Assembly: GCF_003259175.1 (NCBI RefSeq)
Contig: NZ_QGOK01000017.1
Location: 1-64,000 of the forward strand
Direction: 5' to 3'
Length of the DNA: 64,000 nucleotides
Source of the DNA: Marinomonas shanghaiensis
GTDB lineage: Bacteria > Pseudomonadota > Gammaproteobacteria > Pseudomonadales > Marinomonadaceae
Numbering within the stretch: the first letter of the stretch is position 1; each line of letters opens with the position of its first letter. Position numbers and translations under genes: made by a program. A model generated the notes under the pieces. It made no database searches, had not been told where the DNA came from, and saw only the letters and a list, made by a program, of their open reading frames with translations. Shown here piece by piece: positions 1-7,774 of the stretch.

Positions 1-42
1 AAAAACTGTCAACCTATTTTAGGACGACACAGACGTCGCGGC

Positions 43-699
43 TTAGCGCGTGCCGTAGATACGATCTCCTGCATCGCCGACACCTGGGCGAATATAGGCG
101 TGCTCGTCAAGTCCTCGATCGATTGAGCCTATGTACATGGCAACGTCTGGGTGGGCGGCTTTAAATGCTTGAATCCCTTCAGGTGCGGCAAACAAACAGA
201 TGAAACGAATATCGGTCGCACCCATGTCTTTCATTTTTTCGATCGCCATGATCGCAGAATTGCCCGTTGCAAGCATAGGATCAACCACAATAATGGTACG
301 TTCGTTAACCGAATGTGGCATTTTCAAATAATATTCGACTGGCTGTTTGGTTTCAGGGTCACGATACAAACCGACGTGTCCCACGCGAGCAGACGGTGAT
401 AATTTTAATACGCCCTCAGCCAAGCCGTTTCCTGCTCTCATGATGGTAACGATACAAAGCTTTTTGCCTTTTAAAACCGGACACATGGCTTTTTCAAGAG
501 GGGTTTCTATTTCAACGTCAGTCGTTTCTAAATCTCGTGTCGCTTCGTAGCCAATTAGCGTACCGAGTTCTTCTACAAGCATACGAAATTCACGAGTGCT
601 GGTATTTTTGTCGCGAAGACTAGTGAGTTTGTGCTTCACAAAAGGGTGTTTGATCACAAATATATCATTGTAAGCCTTAAGGAGTTCATCGCGGGTCAT
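43..699 (-). CDS. upp: Uracil phosphoribosyltransferase
   Basis: Cytoplasmic salvage enzyme that makes UMP from uracil and PRPP. The 218-residue product aligns end to end with the Upp family: a KHPFVKHKL start, the PRPP-binding loop [11 protein letters not shown] and the family C-terminus [14 protein letters not shown], which forms the uracil pocket. The N-terminus is about 10 residues longer than E. coli Upp. The start is supported by an AGGAAAGG ribosome-binding site just upstream on the minus strand. It is divergent from the Lon-family gene, and no uraA permease gene is visible. Identity is secure. Confidence 0.97.
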   Translation of the reverse strand: MTRDELLKAYNDIFVIKHPFVKHKLTSLRDKNTSTREFRMLVEELGTLIGYEATRDLETTDVEIETPLEKAMCPVLKGKKLCIVTIMRAGNGLAEGVLKLSPSARVGHVGLYRDPETKQPVEYYLKMPHSVNERTIIVVDPMLATGNSAIMAIEKMKDMGATDIRFICLFAAPEGIQAFKAAHPDVAMYIGSIDRGLDEHAYIRPGVGDAGDRIYGTR

Positions 700-967
700 T
701 AGCCTTTCCTTTTTTGATCACTTTGGAAGTGTGAGATTGATCGAGTTATGTATAAATCATAGCGCTTATAATAACACTAAGTTGGTATTGACCAAATAAC
801 TAATCCTGTCTGCACGGTTAGTTGTTAGTGAAGTGAGTAAGGATTGGGAAAAGTATAGGGTGGTGTTGTTTTCGAAAATATTGTCATTACATAGGATATA
901 ACCGAGTAGAAAGTAGCAAAGGTCTATTTTTGAAGTTTGAACCTGTAGATTCATTGAGAAATGTATT

Positions 968-3406
968 ATGAACGATGACGAACAATATTCAGATGCGCAA
1001 GAAGGAAATGAGGTCATGTCAGAAGAGGAGAGTGTGGTAATCAGCGATCCTAGAGGCTTGGCGCTTCCCGATGATGTTTTGCCTGAGACTTTATTTATTT
1101 TACCCATCTCAAGCCGTCCTTTTTTTCCTGCTCAGGTGCAGCCTGTCATGGTGGATGCTGAACAATGGGAAGACACATTAGAAAGAATTGCGGAACACCC
1201 ACAAGCGGCGGTAGGTTTAGTCTATGCCGATAAAAAAGCGAAAAAAGCCCCTTCTGTTGATGAGTTTCGTGCGATTGGTTGCGTTGCGAGGGTGCATAGA
1301 GCTGAGAAACAAAACGATAAATTAACGTTTTTAGCGCAAGGTGTGAAACGTTTCGAAGTCATTGAATGGTTGAGTGAAGAGGCGCCTTATTTAGCTCGTG
1401 TACGTTACATTACCGATGTGAAGTCCAATGATGATGAATCGAAAGCTTATTCCATAGCGATACTGGATGCGATTAAGCAGTTGATTCGCTTAAACCCGCT
1501 ATTTAGTGAAGATTTGAGACAATATTTGGGGCGGTTTTCCTTTAATGAGTCAGGCTTATTAGCGGATTTTGCTGCGTCGATTACCTCTGCCGAAGCCGAA
1601 GATTTGTATGATGTTTTAGCGACCATTTCTATCCCCGCACGTATGCATTTGTCGCTTACATTGTTGAGAAAAGAGTTGGAAATTGCGCGTCTTCAGAATG
1701 AAATAAGCGCAGAAGTGAACGATAAGATCAGCAAGCATCAAAGAGACTTTTTTCTAAAAGAGCAGCTGAAAGTCATTCAGAAAGAGTTAGGCATTTCGAA
1801 AGACGATCGGACCTCCGATGTGGAAACCTTTCAAGCCCGGCTGGAAGGAAAAACTTTATCAAAAGCGGTGAACGATAAAATCCAAGAAGAGCTACATAAG
1901 CTGAGTATCCTTGAGACAGGTTCGCCAGAATATGGTGTGACCCGTAATTATTTAGATTGGGCAACAGCGTTACCTTGGGGTGTTCATTCAAAAGATAATT
2001 TAGATATTAAACTGGCACGCGACGTTCTTGAGTCTCATCATGCGGGGCTTGGCGATATAAAAGATCGCATTGTGGAGTTTTTAGCCCTAGGCGCGCACCG
2101 TGGCGAAATGGGAGGCAGCATTTTATTGCTGGTTGGTCCGCCTGGTGTGGGGAAAACGTCCATTGGCAAATCGATTGCAGAATCTTTGAACCGTAAGTTC
2201 TATCGTTTTAGTTTAGGCGGTATGCGCGATGAGGCTGAAATTAAAGGCCATCGACGTACCTATATTGGTGCCTTGCCGGGTAAATTTGTTCAGGCGTTGA
2301 AAGATGTTGAGGTGGAAAACCCTGTCATCATGCTGGATGAGATCGATAAAATTGGCTCTTCCTTCCAAGGAGATCCAGCGTCTTCTTTGTTAGAGGCGCT
2401 GGATCCTGAGCAGAACAGTGAGTTTTTAGATCATTATTTAGACATGCGTATTGATTTATCGAAGGCATTGTTTATATGCACTGCCAACCAGTTGGATACG
2501 ATTCCGCCTCCTTTGCTGGATCGAATGGACGTTATTCGTTTGTCTGGTTATATCGGCGACGAAAAGCTGGCGATTGCCAAACAGCATTTGTGGCCGAAAT
2601 TGTTGAAGAAAAACAAACTTCTTAAAAAACAGCTCAATATTACCGACGCGGCCTTACGCCACATCATCGAACATTATGCCCGCGAAGCAGGTGTTCGAGG
2701 ACTGGATAAGTTGCTGCAAAAAGTATTGCGCAAATGTGTGGTTGAACTGATGACGGGCGAAAAAGAACGCATCAGTATTGGTGTTAAGGACGTTGAAACC
2801 TTATTGGGTATGCCTTATTTCCGACCTGAAAAAACATTGCAAGGAGTTGGTGTGGTAACCGGTTTGGCTTGGACTTCCATGGGAGGAGCCACTTTGCCGA
2901 TTGAAGCCAATAAAGTGCATGAATTAACGCGCGGCTTGAAACTCACAGGTAAGCTGGGCGATGTTATGAAAGAGTCTGCGGAAATTGCTTATTCGTATGT
3001 ATTTTCTCATACGAAGAGTTATCAGAAAGCCCCTGAGTTTTTTGATAAGAGCCTTGTGCATTTGCATGTGCCTGAGGGAGCAACACCAAAAGATGGTCCA
3101 AGTGCCGGTATTTCCATGGCGACTGCGTTGTTATCCTTAGCGAAAGGTGAGCCAGTACGTCGTGGGCTGGCCATGACAGGAGAATTAACCCTGACCGGGC
3201 AAGTGCTTGCTGTGGGCGGGATTCGCGAGAAAATCATCGCTGCTAAGCGTAGTAAGATCAGTGAAGTGATTTTGCCAGAGCCAAACCGTCGTGATTTTGA
3301 AGAATTGCCAGAATCGGTAAAAGAGGGGATGACGGTGCATTTTGCTGAACGATTCGCGGACGTGGAAAAAATTGTCTTCAATCGAGGAAATACATCTATC
3401 CATTAG
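968..3406 (+). CDS. ATP-dependent Lon-family protease, AsrA-like N-terminus
   Basis: AAA+ serine protease that unfolds and degrades cytoplasmic proteins. The 812 residues hold an N-terminal substrate domain (about 40-240), Walker A GPPGVGKT at 390-397, Walker B VIMLDEIDK, and a C-terminal protease domain with catalytic Ser712 (KDGPSAG) and Lys755 (IREKII). The 43-residue spacing of this dyad is the same as in E. coli Lon. The N-terminus does not carry the PLRDVVVYPHM motif of housekeeping Lon. It begins with an acidic stretch followed by LPDDVLPETLFILPISSRPF, which from memory resembles the Pseudomonas AsrA (PA0779) type. It may therefore be a second Lon paralogue rather than the main one. 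The gene is monocistronic and followed by a strong terminator. Confidence 0.93.
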   Translation: MNDDEQYSDAQEGNEVMSEEESVVISDPRGLALPDDVLPETLFILPISSRPFFPAQVQPVMVDAEQWEDTLERIAEHPQAAVGLVYADKKAKKAPSVDEFRAIGCVARVHRAEKQNDKLTFLAQGVKRFEVIEWLSEEAPYLARVRYITDVKSNDDESKAYSIAILDAIKQLIRLNPLFSEDLRQYLGRFSFNESGLLADFAASITSAEAEDLYDVLATISIPARMHLSLTLLRKELEIARLQNEISAEVNDKISKHQRDFFLKEQLKVIQKELGISKDDRTSDVETFQARLEGKTLSKAVNDKIQEELHKLSILETGSPEYGVTRNYLDWATALPWGVHSKDNLDIKLARDVLESHHAGLGDIKDRIVEFLALGAHRGEMGGSILLLVGPPGVGKTSIGKSIAESLNRKFYRFSLGGMRDEAEIKGHRRTYIGALPGKFVQALKDVEVENPVIMLDEIDKIGSSFQGDPASSLLEALDPEQNSEFLDHYLDMRIDLSKALFICTANQLDTIPPPLLDRMDVIRLSGYIGDEKLAIAKQHLWPKLLKKNKLLKKQLNITDAALRHIIEHYAREAGVRGLDKLLQKVLRKCVVELMTGEKERISIGVKDVETLLGMPYFRPEKTLQGVGVVTGLAWTSMGGATLPIEANKVHELTRGLKLTGKLGDVMKESAEIAYSYVFSHTKSYQKAPEFFDKSLVHLHVPEGATPKDGPSAGISMATALLSLAKGEPVRRGLAMTGELTLTGQVLAVGGIREKIIAAKRSKISEVILPEPNRRDFEELPESVKEGMTVHFAERFADVEKIVFNRGNTSIH

Positions 3407-3468
3407 GGTAGAGAGAGCATAACAGCAAAGTAAATATTTTCTCTCTTCGTTATACATGAGAAAATACC

Positions 3469-3503
3469 GAACCGGATAAGTTTTGCTTGTCCGGTTTTTT
3501 ATT
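3469..3503 (+). terminator. Rho-independent terminator after the Lon-family gene
   Basis: ACCGGATAAG and CTTGTCCGGT form a 10-bp stem with one G-U pair and a five-base loop, followed directly by a T tract. It ends the Lon-family transcript before the MATE gene. Confidence 0.88.
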
Positions 3504-3554
3504 GTTTGGCGCGTCATCTGCCTTCTGGACAGGCGTCATTTTTAGGGGAAAACA

Positions 3555-4934
3555 ATGCCCAGTCAGGCAAAACTCACACAAGGTTCAACGTTTAAGCATG
3601 TGGTAAGCATGTCAGCCACTGGCGCGTTAGGCCTAATGTGTATGTTCTTGGTTGATCTGGTCGACATGCTGTTTCTTTCTATGCTGGGTGAGAAGGAAGC
3701 TGTGGCTGCGGTGGGTTTTGCCAGCACCATTATGTTTTTTACCATTTCTTTGAGCATTGCGGTGTCTATTTCTGCAACCGCCTTGGTGTCAAAAGCCATT
3801 GGTGAAGGGAATGTCGAGCTTGCCAAGCGTCGTGCTGTCAATGTATTGGCATTTGGGATGGTATTTTCGTCTGCTGTTGTTTGGTTTTTATGGTCAAATA
3901 TCCCTCATATTTTATTGTATATTGGCGCAACGGGCCGAACTTTAGATTTAGCCACTGATTATTTGCAAATTCTGGTGATTGGCATGCCAGCGGTTATGAT
4001 CGGTATGATAGGTTCTGGAATAATGCGGGCCTTAGGCGATGCGCGTCGTGCTATGTATGCCACTCTGGTGGGAGGACTGGTGAATGCGGTGTTGGACCCT
4101 ATTTTTATTTTTGCTTTTGGATTAGGGGTTCAAGGCGCAGCGATTGCTTCGTTGATTGCACGCTTTTCTATGGTGGCGGTGTCTTATTACGGTGTCGTGC
4201 ACGTCCATAAGATGCTTGGTGAATTTGATCTGATGGACTTTTTCAAAGATGTGCCAGTCATCTCAATGATCGCAGTCCCTGCTATGCTGACGAATATGTC
4301 ATCGCCATTAGCAAACGCGATTGTGATGGAGCATACCGCGTCCTTTGGAGACGATGCGGTGGCGGCTGTTGCCATTATTGGGCGGATTATTCCGGTTGTT
4401 TTTGGCGGGGTGTTTGCTTTGTCTGGAGCGGTTGGGCCCATCTTGGGGCAGAATTATGGCGCTGGGCGTTTTGACAGGATGCACAGCACCATCAGTAGTG
4501 CTGTGGTGTATGCGTTTGGGTATTGTTTGGTATTGTGTTTCGCCTTGTATCAAATACAAGATTGGTTGGTGGTGACTTTTAATGCAACACAAGGCAGTGC
4601 TGACATCATTCGGTTCTTTGCGACGTTTGTCTCCTTTAGTTTTTTCTTCCAAAGTTTGTTATTTATTGCGATTGCTGTTTTTAATAACCTAGGTAAACCT
4701 TTAACCAGCACCTTATTGAACTTTGGTCGTGCCACATTGGGTACATGGCCATTGATCACTGTTTTCTCCCTTTTTATGGGCGCAGAAGGGATACTTTTTG
4801 GGCAAGCTATTGGCTCTGTGATTTTTGGCTGTTTGGGTTTTTGCATGGCGAGAAATTATATTGCTGAGCTGGAAGAAAAAGAAGCTCAAGAAATATTGCC
4901 TAGCAACCATCATAGTTATGATGAAATTCTTTGA
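3555..4934 (+). CDS. MATE family efflux transporter
   Basis: Inner-membrane multidrug/toxin extrusion antiporter, normally driven by Na+ or H+. The 459-residue product has about 12 hydrophobic segments arranged as two similar halves, as expected for MATE (usual length 440-470). The N-terminal helix VSMSATGALGLMCMFLVDLV and the GxGxxRAxGD-like stretch SGIMRALGDARRAM fit the family. The ATG is preceded by AGGGG. Substrate cannot be told from sequence. It is separated from the Lon-family gene by a terminator and is convergent with tlyA, only 48 bp away. Confidence 0.92.
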   Translation: MPSQAKLTQGSTFKHVVSMSATGALGLMCMFLVDLVDMLFLSMLGEKEAVAAVGFASTIMFFTISLSIAVSISATALVSKAIGEGNVELAKRRAVNVLAFGMVFSSAVVWFLWSNIPHILLYIGATGRTLDLATDYLQILVIGMPAVMIGMIGSGIMRALGDARRAMYATLVGGLVNAVLDPIFIFAFGLGVQGAAIASLIARFSMVAVSYYGVVHVHKMLGEFDLMDFFKDVPVISMIAVPAMLTNMSSPLANAIVMEHTASFGDDAVAAVAIIGRIIPVVFGGVFALSGAVGPILGQNYGAGRFDRMHSTISSAVVYAFGYCLVLCFALYQIQDWLVVTFNATQGSADIIRFFATFVSFSFFFQSLLFIAIAVFNNLGKPLTSTLLNFGRATLGTWPLITVFSLFMGAEGILFGQAIGSVIFGCLGFCMARNYIAELEEKEAQEILPSNHHSYDEIL

Positions 4935-4982
4935 AAATGCCGTGATTCGTAATGGTGATATGTTAACCTTCTACTGCGTTTA

Positions 4983-5741
4983 CTAGAGTCGGGTGGCCCA
5001 AAGTAAAAATTCTTGATTGCCATCCCCGCCTTTAATAGGGCTTTCAATATAACACCTTACGTCAAAGCCAAGCGCACTGACGAACGCTTTCATGTCTTGT
5101 TCGAGTTTGTCTACGCGCGGCTTGTTTTTCACAATGCCTCCTTTGCCAATAAATTCCTTTCCTACCTCAAACTGTGGTTTAACCAGAGTAATAAGATGCC
5201 CATGTGTCGTGAGCAAACTTGACAGTTGCGGCAAAATTTTAGTTTGAGAGATAAAGGAGACATCCATGACAGCGAGGTCAAAGCCGTTTTCAGGAAAATG
5301 TCCCTGTAAGTCTTCAATTGATAAGTGACGCGCATTAATCCCTTCTAAACAGACAATCTTTTGATGGTTACGCAGACGAGGGTCTAACTGGTCATGGCCG
5401 ACTTCGATACCAACAACTTTTTTTGCGCCGTGTTGAACCGCGCAGTCACTAAAGCCTCCGGTAGATTGGCCGATATCTAGGACGTGGAAGCCATTGATGT
5501 TTAATTGAGTATGCCGTAGCGCGCCTTCTAGCTTTAATGCACCGCGAGACACATATTTATCGGCCTCATCCTCGGTAAGGTTAAGCTCGACATCCGAGGC
5601 GAGTTTTAAGCTAGGTTTGGTTACTTTTATCCACTGTGAGTTCTGTTTGTACGATATTCGCCCTTCACTGATAAAGGCTTGAGCCTGTGAGCGCGATTTG
5701 GCAAGGCCTTGCTCGGTAAGAATTAGGTCGATGCGTAACAT
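4983..5741 (-). CDS. tlyA: TlyA family RNA 2'-O-methyltransferase (S4-FtsJ)
   Basis: Predicted SAM-dependent rRNA 2'-O-methyltransferase, often misannotated as hemolysin A. The 252 residues hold an N-terminal S4 RNA-binding domain (about 1-60, starting MLRIDLILTEQGLAKSRSQA) and an FtsJ-like Rossmann domain with the SAM motif VLDIGQSTGGFSDC near residue 90. The catalytic-fold strands VMDVSFIS and LVKPQFEVG follow. Length is normal. It is divergent from the sulfurtransferase gene. Which rRNA base is modified cannot be judged here. Confidence 0.93.
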   Translation of the reverse strand: MLRIDLILTEQGLAKSRSQAQAFISEGRISYKQNSQWIKVTKPSLKLASDVELNLTEDEADKYVSRGALKLEGALRHTQLNINGFHVLDIGQSTGGFSDCAVQHGAKKVVGIEVGHDQLDPRLRNHQKIVCLEGINARHLSIEDLQGHFPENGFDLAVMDVSFISQTKILPQLSSLLTTHGHLITLVKPQFEVGKEFIGKGGIVKNKPRVDKLEQDMKAFVSALGFDVRCYIESPIKGGDGNQEFLLWATRL

Positions 5742-5864
5742 AAAAAAAGACTCGATAGTAAGATAACGGTGGTGAATATTAGCAAAAAATACATAATCAA
5801 AGTAGATTTAAACCAACAGAAAGGTCTGTTTTAAGACCGTGGATGACTGTCTGAGGAAAAGCCT

Positions 5865-6701
5865 GTGTTATTAAAAACGCTAATAAATACAAATGAACTG
5901 GCCATATTGCTTGGGCAGCCGGATGTAGTGGTTTTAGATTGTCGATTTTATTTGACCGACCACGCTAAAGGTAAGTCTGAATATGATAAGGGCCATATTC
6001 CTGGGGCTCTTTTTGTGGATGTACATCATGAGTTGGCCTCAGCAGAAACCGCACAGACTGGTCGACACCCTTTGCCAGATGAAGAGGTTTTCTCGAGGCA
6101 GCTGCAAGATTGGGGCATTGATGTCAATTCTCAGGTCGTGGTATACGATGATATGGGAGGAGCAATTGCCGCGCGTGCTTGGTGGATGCTTAGCCAGCAA
6201 AATATCCCTGTTCGAGTATTAAATGGTGGTTTTCCGGCTTGGCGTAAGCAAGGTAAAGACATTTCTGTCGTGCCTGGAGTGGCAAAGCCGATATCGAATC
6301 AACTTAAGGTATCCTTTCCTTGGGCAATCAGTGAGCAAGCCATTGTTGAAAACCTCGAAACACATCAATTTCAGTTGGTCGATGCACGGGCTGCAGATCG
6401 CTTTAATGGCGAAAATGAAACCATCGATCCTGTTGCTGGGCATATTCCCGGTGCCATTAATCGCCCTTTTTTGGATAATTTAGACCCTGAAGGGTATTTT
6501 AAACCCGCTGAGCAATTACATGTTGAGTGGCAAGATTGGCTGTCCAATAATGGTGATGGATACGTGTATTACTGTGGATCTGGTGTGACCGCTTGTCATA
6601 ATGTTTTAGCCCTAAATTATGCAGGAATAGAGGCAAAACAAGTGTATGTAGGATCATGGAGTCAGTGGTCGAAGAGAATGCTAAGAGCATTAACATCGTA
6701 A
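5865..6701 (+). CDS. sseA: Thiosulfate/3-mercaptopyruvate sulfurtransferase
   Basis: Two-domain rhodanese that transfers sulfur from 3-mercaptopyruvate or thiosulfate to a thiophilic acceptor. The inactive N-terminal domain covers about 10-130 and the catalytic C-terminal domain about 160-275. The active-site loop is CGSGVTAC, with Cys237 as persulfide carrier. The CGSGV(T/S) loop is typical of mercaptopyruvate sulfurtransferases, so SseA is favoured over a thiosulfate-specific rhodanese. The GTG start follows GAGGAAAA. The 278-residue length is normal. Confidence 0.9.
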   Translation: MLLKTLINTNELAILLGQPDVVVLDCRFYLTDHAKGKSEYDKGHIPGALFVDVHHELASAETAQTGRHPLPDEEVFSRQLQDWGIDVNSQVVVYDDMGGAIAARAWWMLSQQNIPVRVLNGGFPAWRKQGKDISVVPGVAKPISNQLKVSFPWAISEQAIVENLETHQFQLVDARAADRFNGENETIDPVAGHIPGAINRPFLDNLDPEGYFKPAEQLHVEWQDWLSNNGDGYVYYCGSGVTACHNVLALNYAGIEAKQVYVGSWSQWSKRMLRALTS

Positions 6702-6719
6702 TCTTATTTACGTTTGATA

Positions 6720-6746
6720 CACTTAGCCTCAATTAGAGGCTAAGTG
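6720..6746. terminator. Palindrome between convergent genes
   Basis: CACTTAGCCTC and GAGGCTAAGTG are perfect 11-bp inverted arms around AATTA. It sits 18 bp after sseA and 21 bp from the end of the convergent small gene, so it could stop transcription from both sides. There is no clear T tract on either strand, so efficiency is uncertain. Confidence 0.65.
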
Positions 6747-6767
6747 GCGTTGTTGCAAGGATGGCGA

Positions 6768-7085
6768 CTATTTCGGCGTGGCACCCGCCATGAAAATTTG
6801 CACTTGTTGGTGAGTTTCTCCCCAGATATGTGACTTAATGGCGTGTAAGAAGCGTTCTGCTTCTTTCAAGGTGACAATACCGTCCATTAATTTGATGCCA
6901 ATGCCTTCTTGGGTGAAGAAAAAGTACCAAGAGTGTTTGTCGATAATGACTTCACCTTCGCCATTATCGTAGCTGATTTGTTGAAAAGGATAGTCGCTGG
7001 GAACAAAGCACGCAAGCTCTTGTCCTGCCGCGCCATAGTGTAGATCAGGGATATAGCCTTGACGATCGACCAGTTCAAATTTCAT
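6768..7085 (-). CDS. Conserved-looking small protein of unknown function
   Basis: I do not recognise this 105-residue protein. It has no signal peptide or membrane segment and looks like a compact mixed alpha/beta cytoplasmic protein. The first part is beta-rich with aromatic residues (HSWYFFFTQEGIGIKLMDG) and the last third is helical (LKEAERFLHAIKSHIWG). An ideal AAGGAG site lies seven bases before the ATG, and codon use matches the neighbours, so it is very likely translated. It stands alone between convergent sseA and an unusual intergenic region. Confidence 0.75.
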   Translation of the reverse strand: MKFELVDRQGYIPDLHYGAAGQELACFVPSDYPFQQISYDNGEGEVIIDKHSWYFFFTQEGIGIKLMDGIVTLKEAERFLHAIKSHIWGETHQQVQIFMAGATPK

Positions 7086-7391
7086 ATGGAACTCCTTGTT
7101 GTTTTTATGGATATTTGCTTTGGTGTTCTCTATTTACTTACCGACTTTTTGGATGTCATTCAAAAAAAACATGATTTGGCATTTTTAATTATGGTACAAA
7201 CTGTAAAATAGCGTCTTTTAAGTACAAATTCTATCTTTATAATTAAAGGGTAGGTGCAATGATAATAGCCGTGCCTGAAACAAGCTAGGTTCGCATCTCA
7301 AATACTACAATCATCGTCCCTAGGGCGGTTTGGTGAAGGTTGCTAAGCCGTAACTTTCGTTGCATAGCCTAATAATTTAAGGCAAGCGATT

Positions 7392-7554
7392 GTGTACGAG
7401 AATACGACACGAAAAGTCTCTATGGTCGAGTCTATTTTTAAGGATAATTCTAAATTGGTAGGTTTTTTCCGTTTAGTGATGGAGGCTGGATTAGAAAAAT
7501 TTAGGGCTTCGGCAATTCAGGAAACTATGAAACGTATTAAAGTGAAAGAATAGT
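7392..7554 (+). pseudogene. Small reading frame interrupted by an in-frame TAG
   Basis: From a GTG at 7392 (or ATG at 7422) a frame runs to TAG at 7503-7505 and encodes 37 (or 27) residues ending MEAGLEKF. The +1 frame continues without interruption for 16 more codons (RASAIQETMKRIKVKE) to TAG at 7552, immediately before the hairpin terminator. The junction reads GAA AAA TTT TAG, so one base inserted in the T run would explain it as decay. A +1 slip at TTT-T is the alternative. The protein family is unknown and translation is unproven. Confidence 0.3.
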
Positions 7555-7568
7555 CGGTTGTTTATAAC

Positions 7569-7594
7569 CCTTCTCTTTCAGAGAGAGGTTTTTT
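7569..7594 (+). terminator. Probable intrinsic terminator of the small unit
   Basis: CCTTCTCT pairs with AGAGAGAGG (eight pairs, one G-U, one bulged A) around a three-base loop and is followed by six T. It lies 14 bp after the stop of the interrupted small frame, which suggests that the preceding 320 bp are transcribed as a unit. Confidence 0.6.
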
Positions 7595-7774
7595 AATTAA
7601 AAAGTAATGAAAATTAGAGAAATATAAAAAATTCTCTTATGTAATTGGTATGAATCGAATGACGGAAGATATCCTTGATGTGAAAAGCAAGGTTTATGCA
7701 TGTGATTTATGTAGCGTAGATTTTTAAGTAAATATTTTTACTTATACTATTAATCTTATATTTTGGGTTTTGTT

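Larger units (their letters stand above)
7086..7774. other. 689-bp region without a clear gene; candidate small transcription unit
   Basis: No ordinary gene is visible. On the plus strand there is a TATAAT box at 7238-7243 with only a weak -35. Next comes a locally GC-richer stretch at about 7250-7390 with several short inverted pairs, such as GAAGGTT/AACTTTC. A short disrupted reading frame (7392-7554) and a terminator-like hairpin (7569-7594) follow. This arrangement suggests a small RNA or small-protein gene of about 320 nt. It does not resemble tmRNA, 6S RNA or RNase P RNA by the motifs I know. The last 180 bp are AT-rich and contain a TATACT box (7743-7748) that could serve the YejM-like gene. 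Confidence 0.4.

Noticed and set aside
700-967. Heat-shock or sigma-70 promoter of the Lon-family gene
   Set aside because: TATAAT-like and TTGATC/TTGACC boxes exist (737-793), but none is at 15-19 bp spacing, so I could not support a defined promoter in this 268-bp gap.
7245-7568. tmRNA, 6S RNA or RNase P RNA in the gene-free region
   Set aside because: The diagnostic ends and motifs are absent (no GGGGCTGATTCTGGATTCGA-type start, no tag peptide ending in ALAA, no CCA end).
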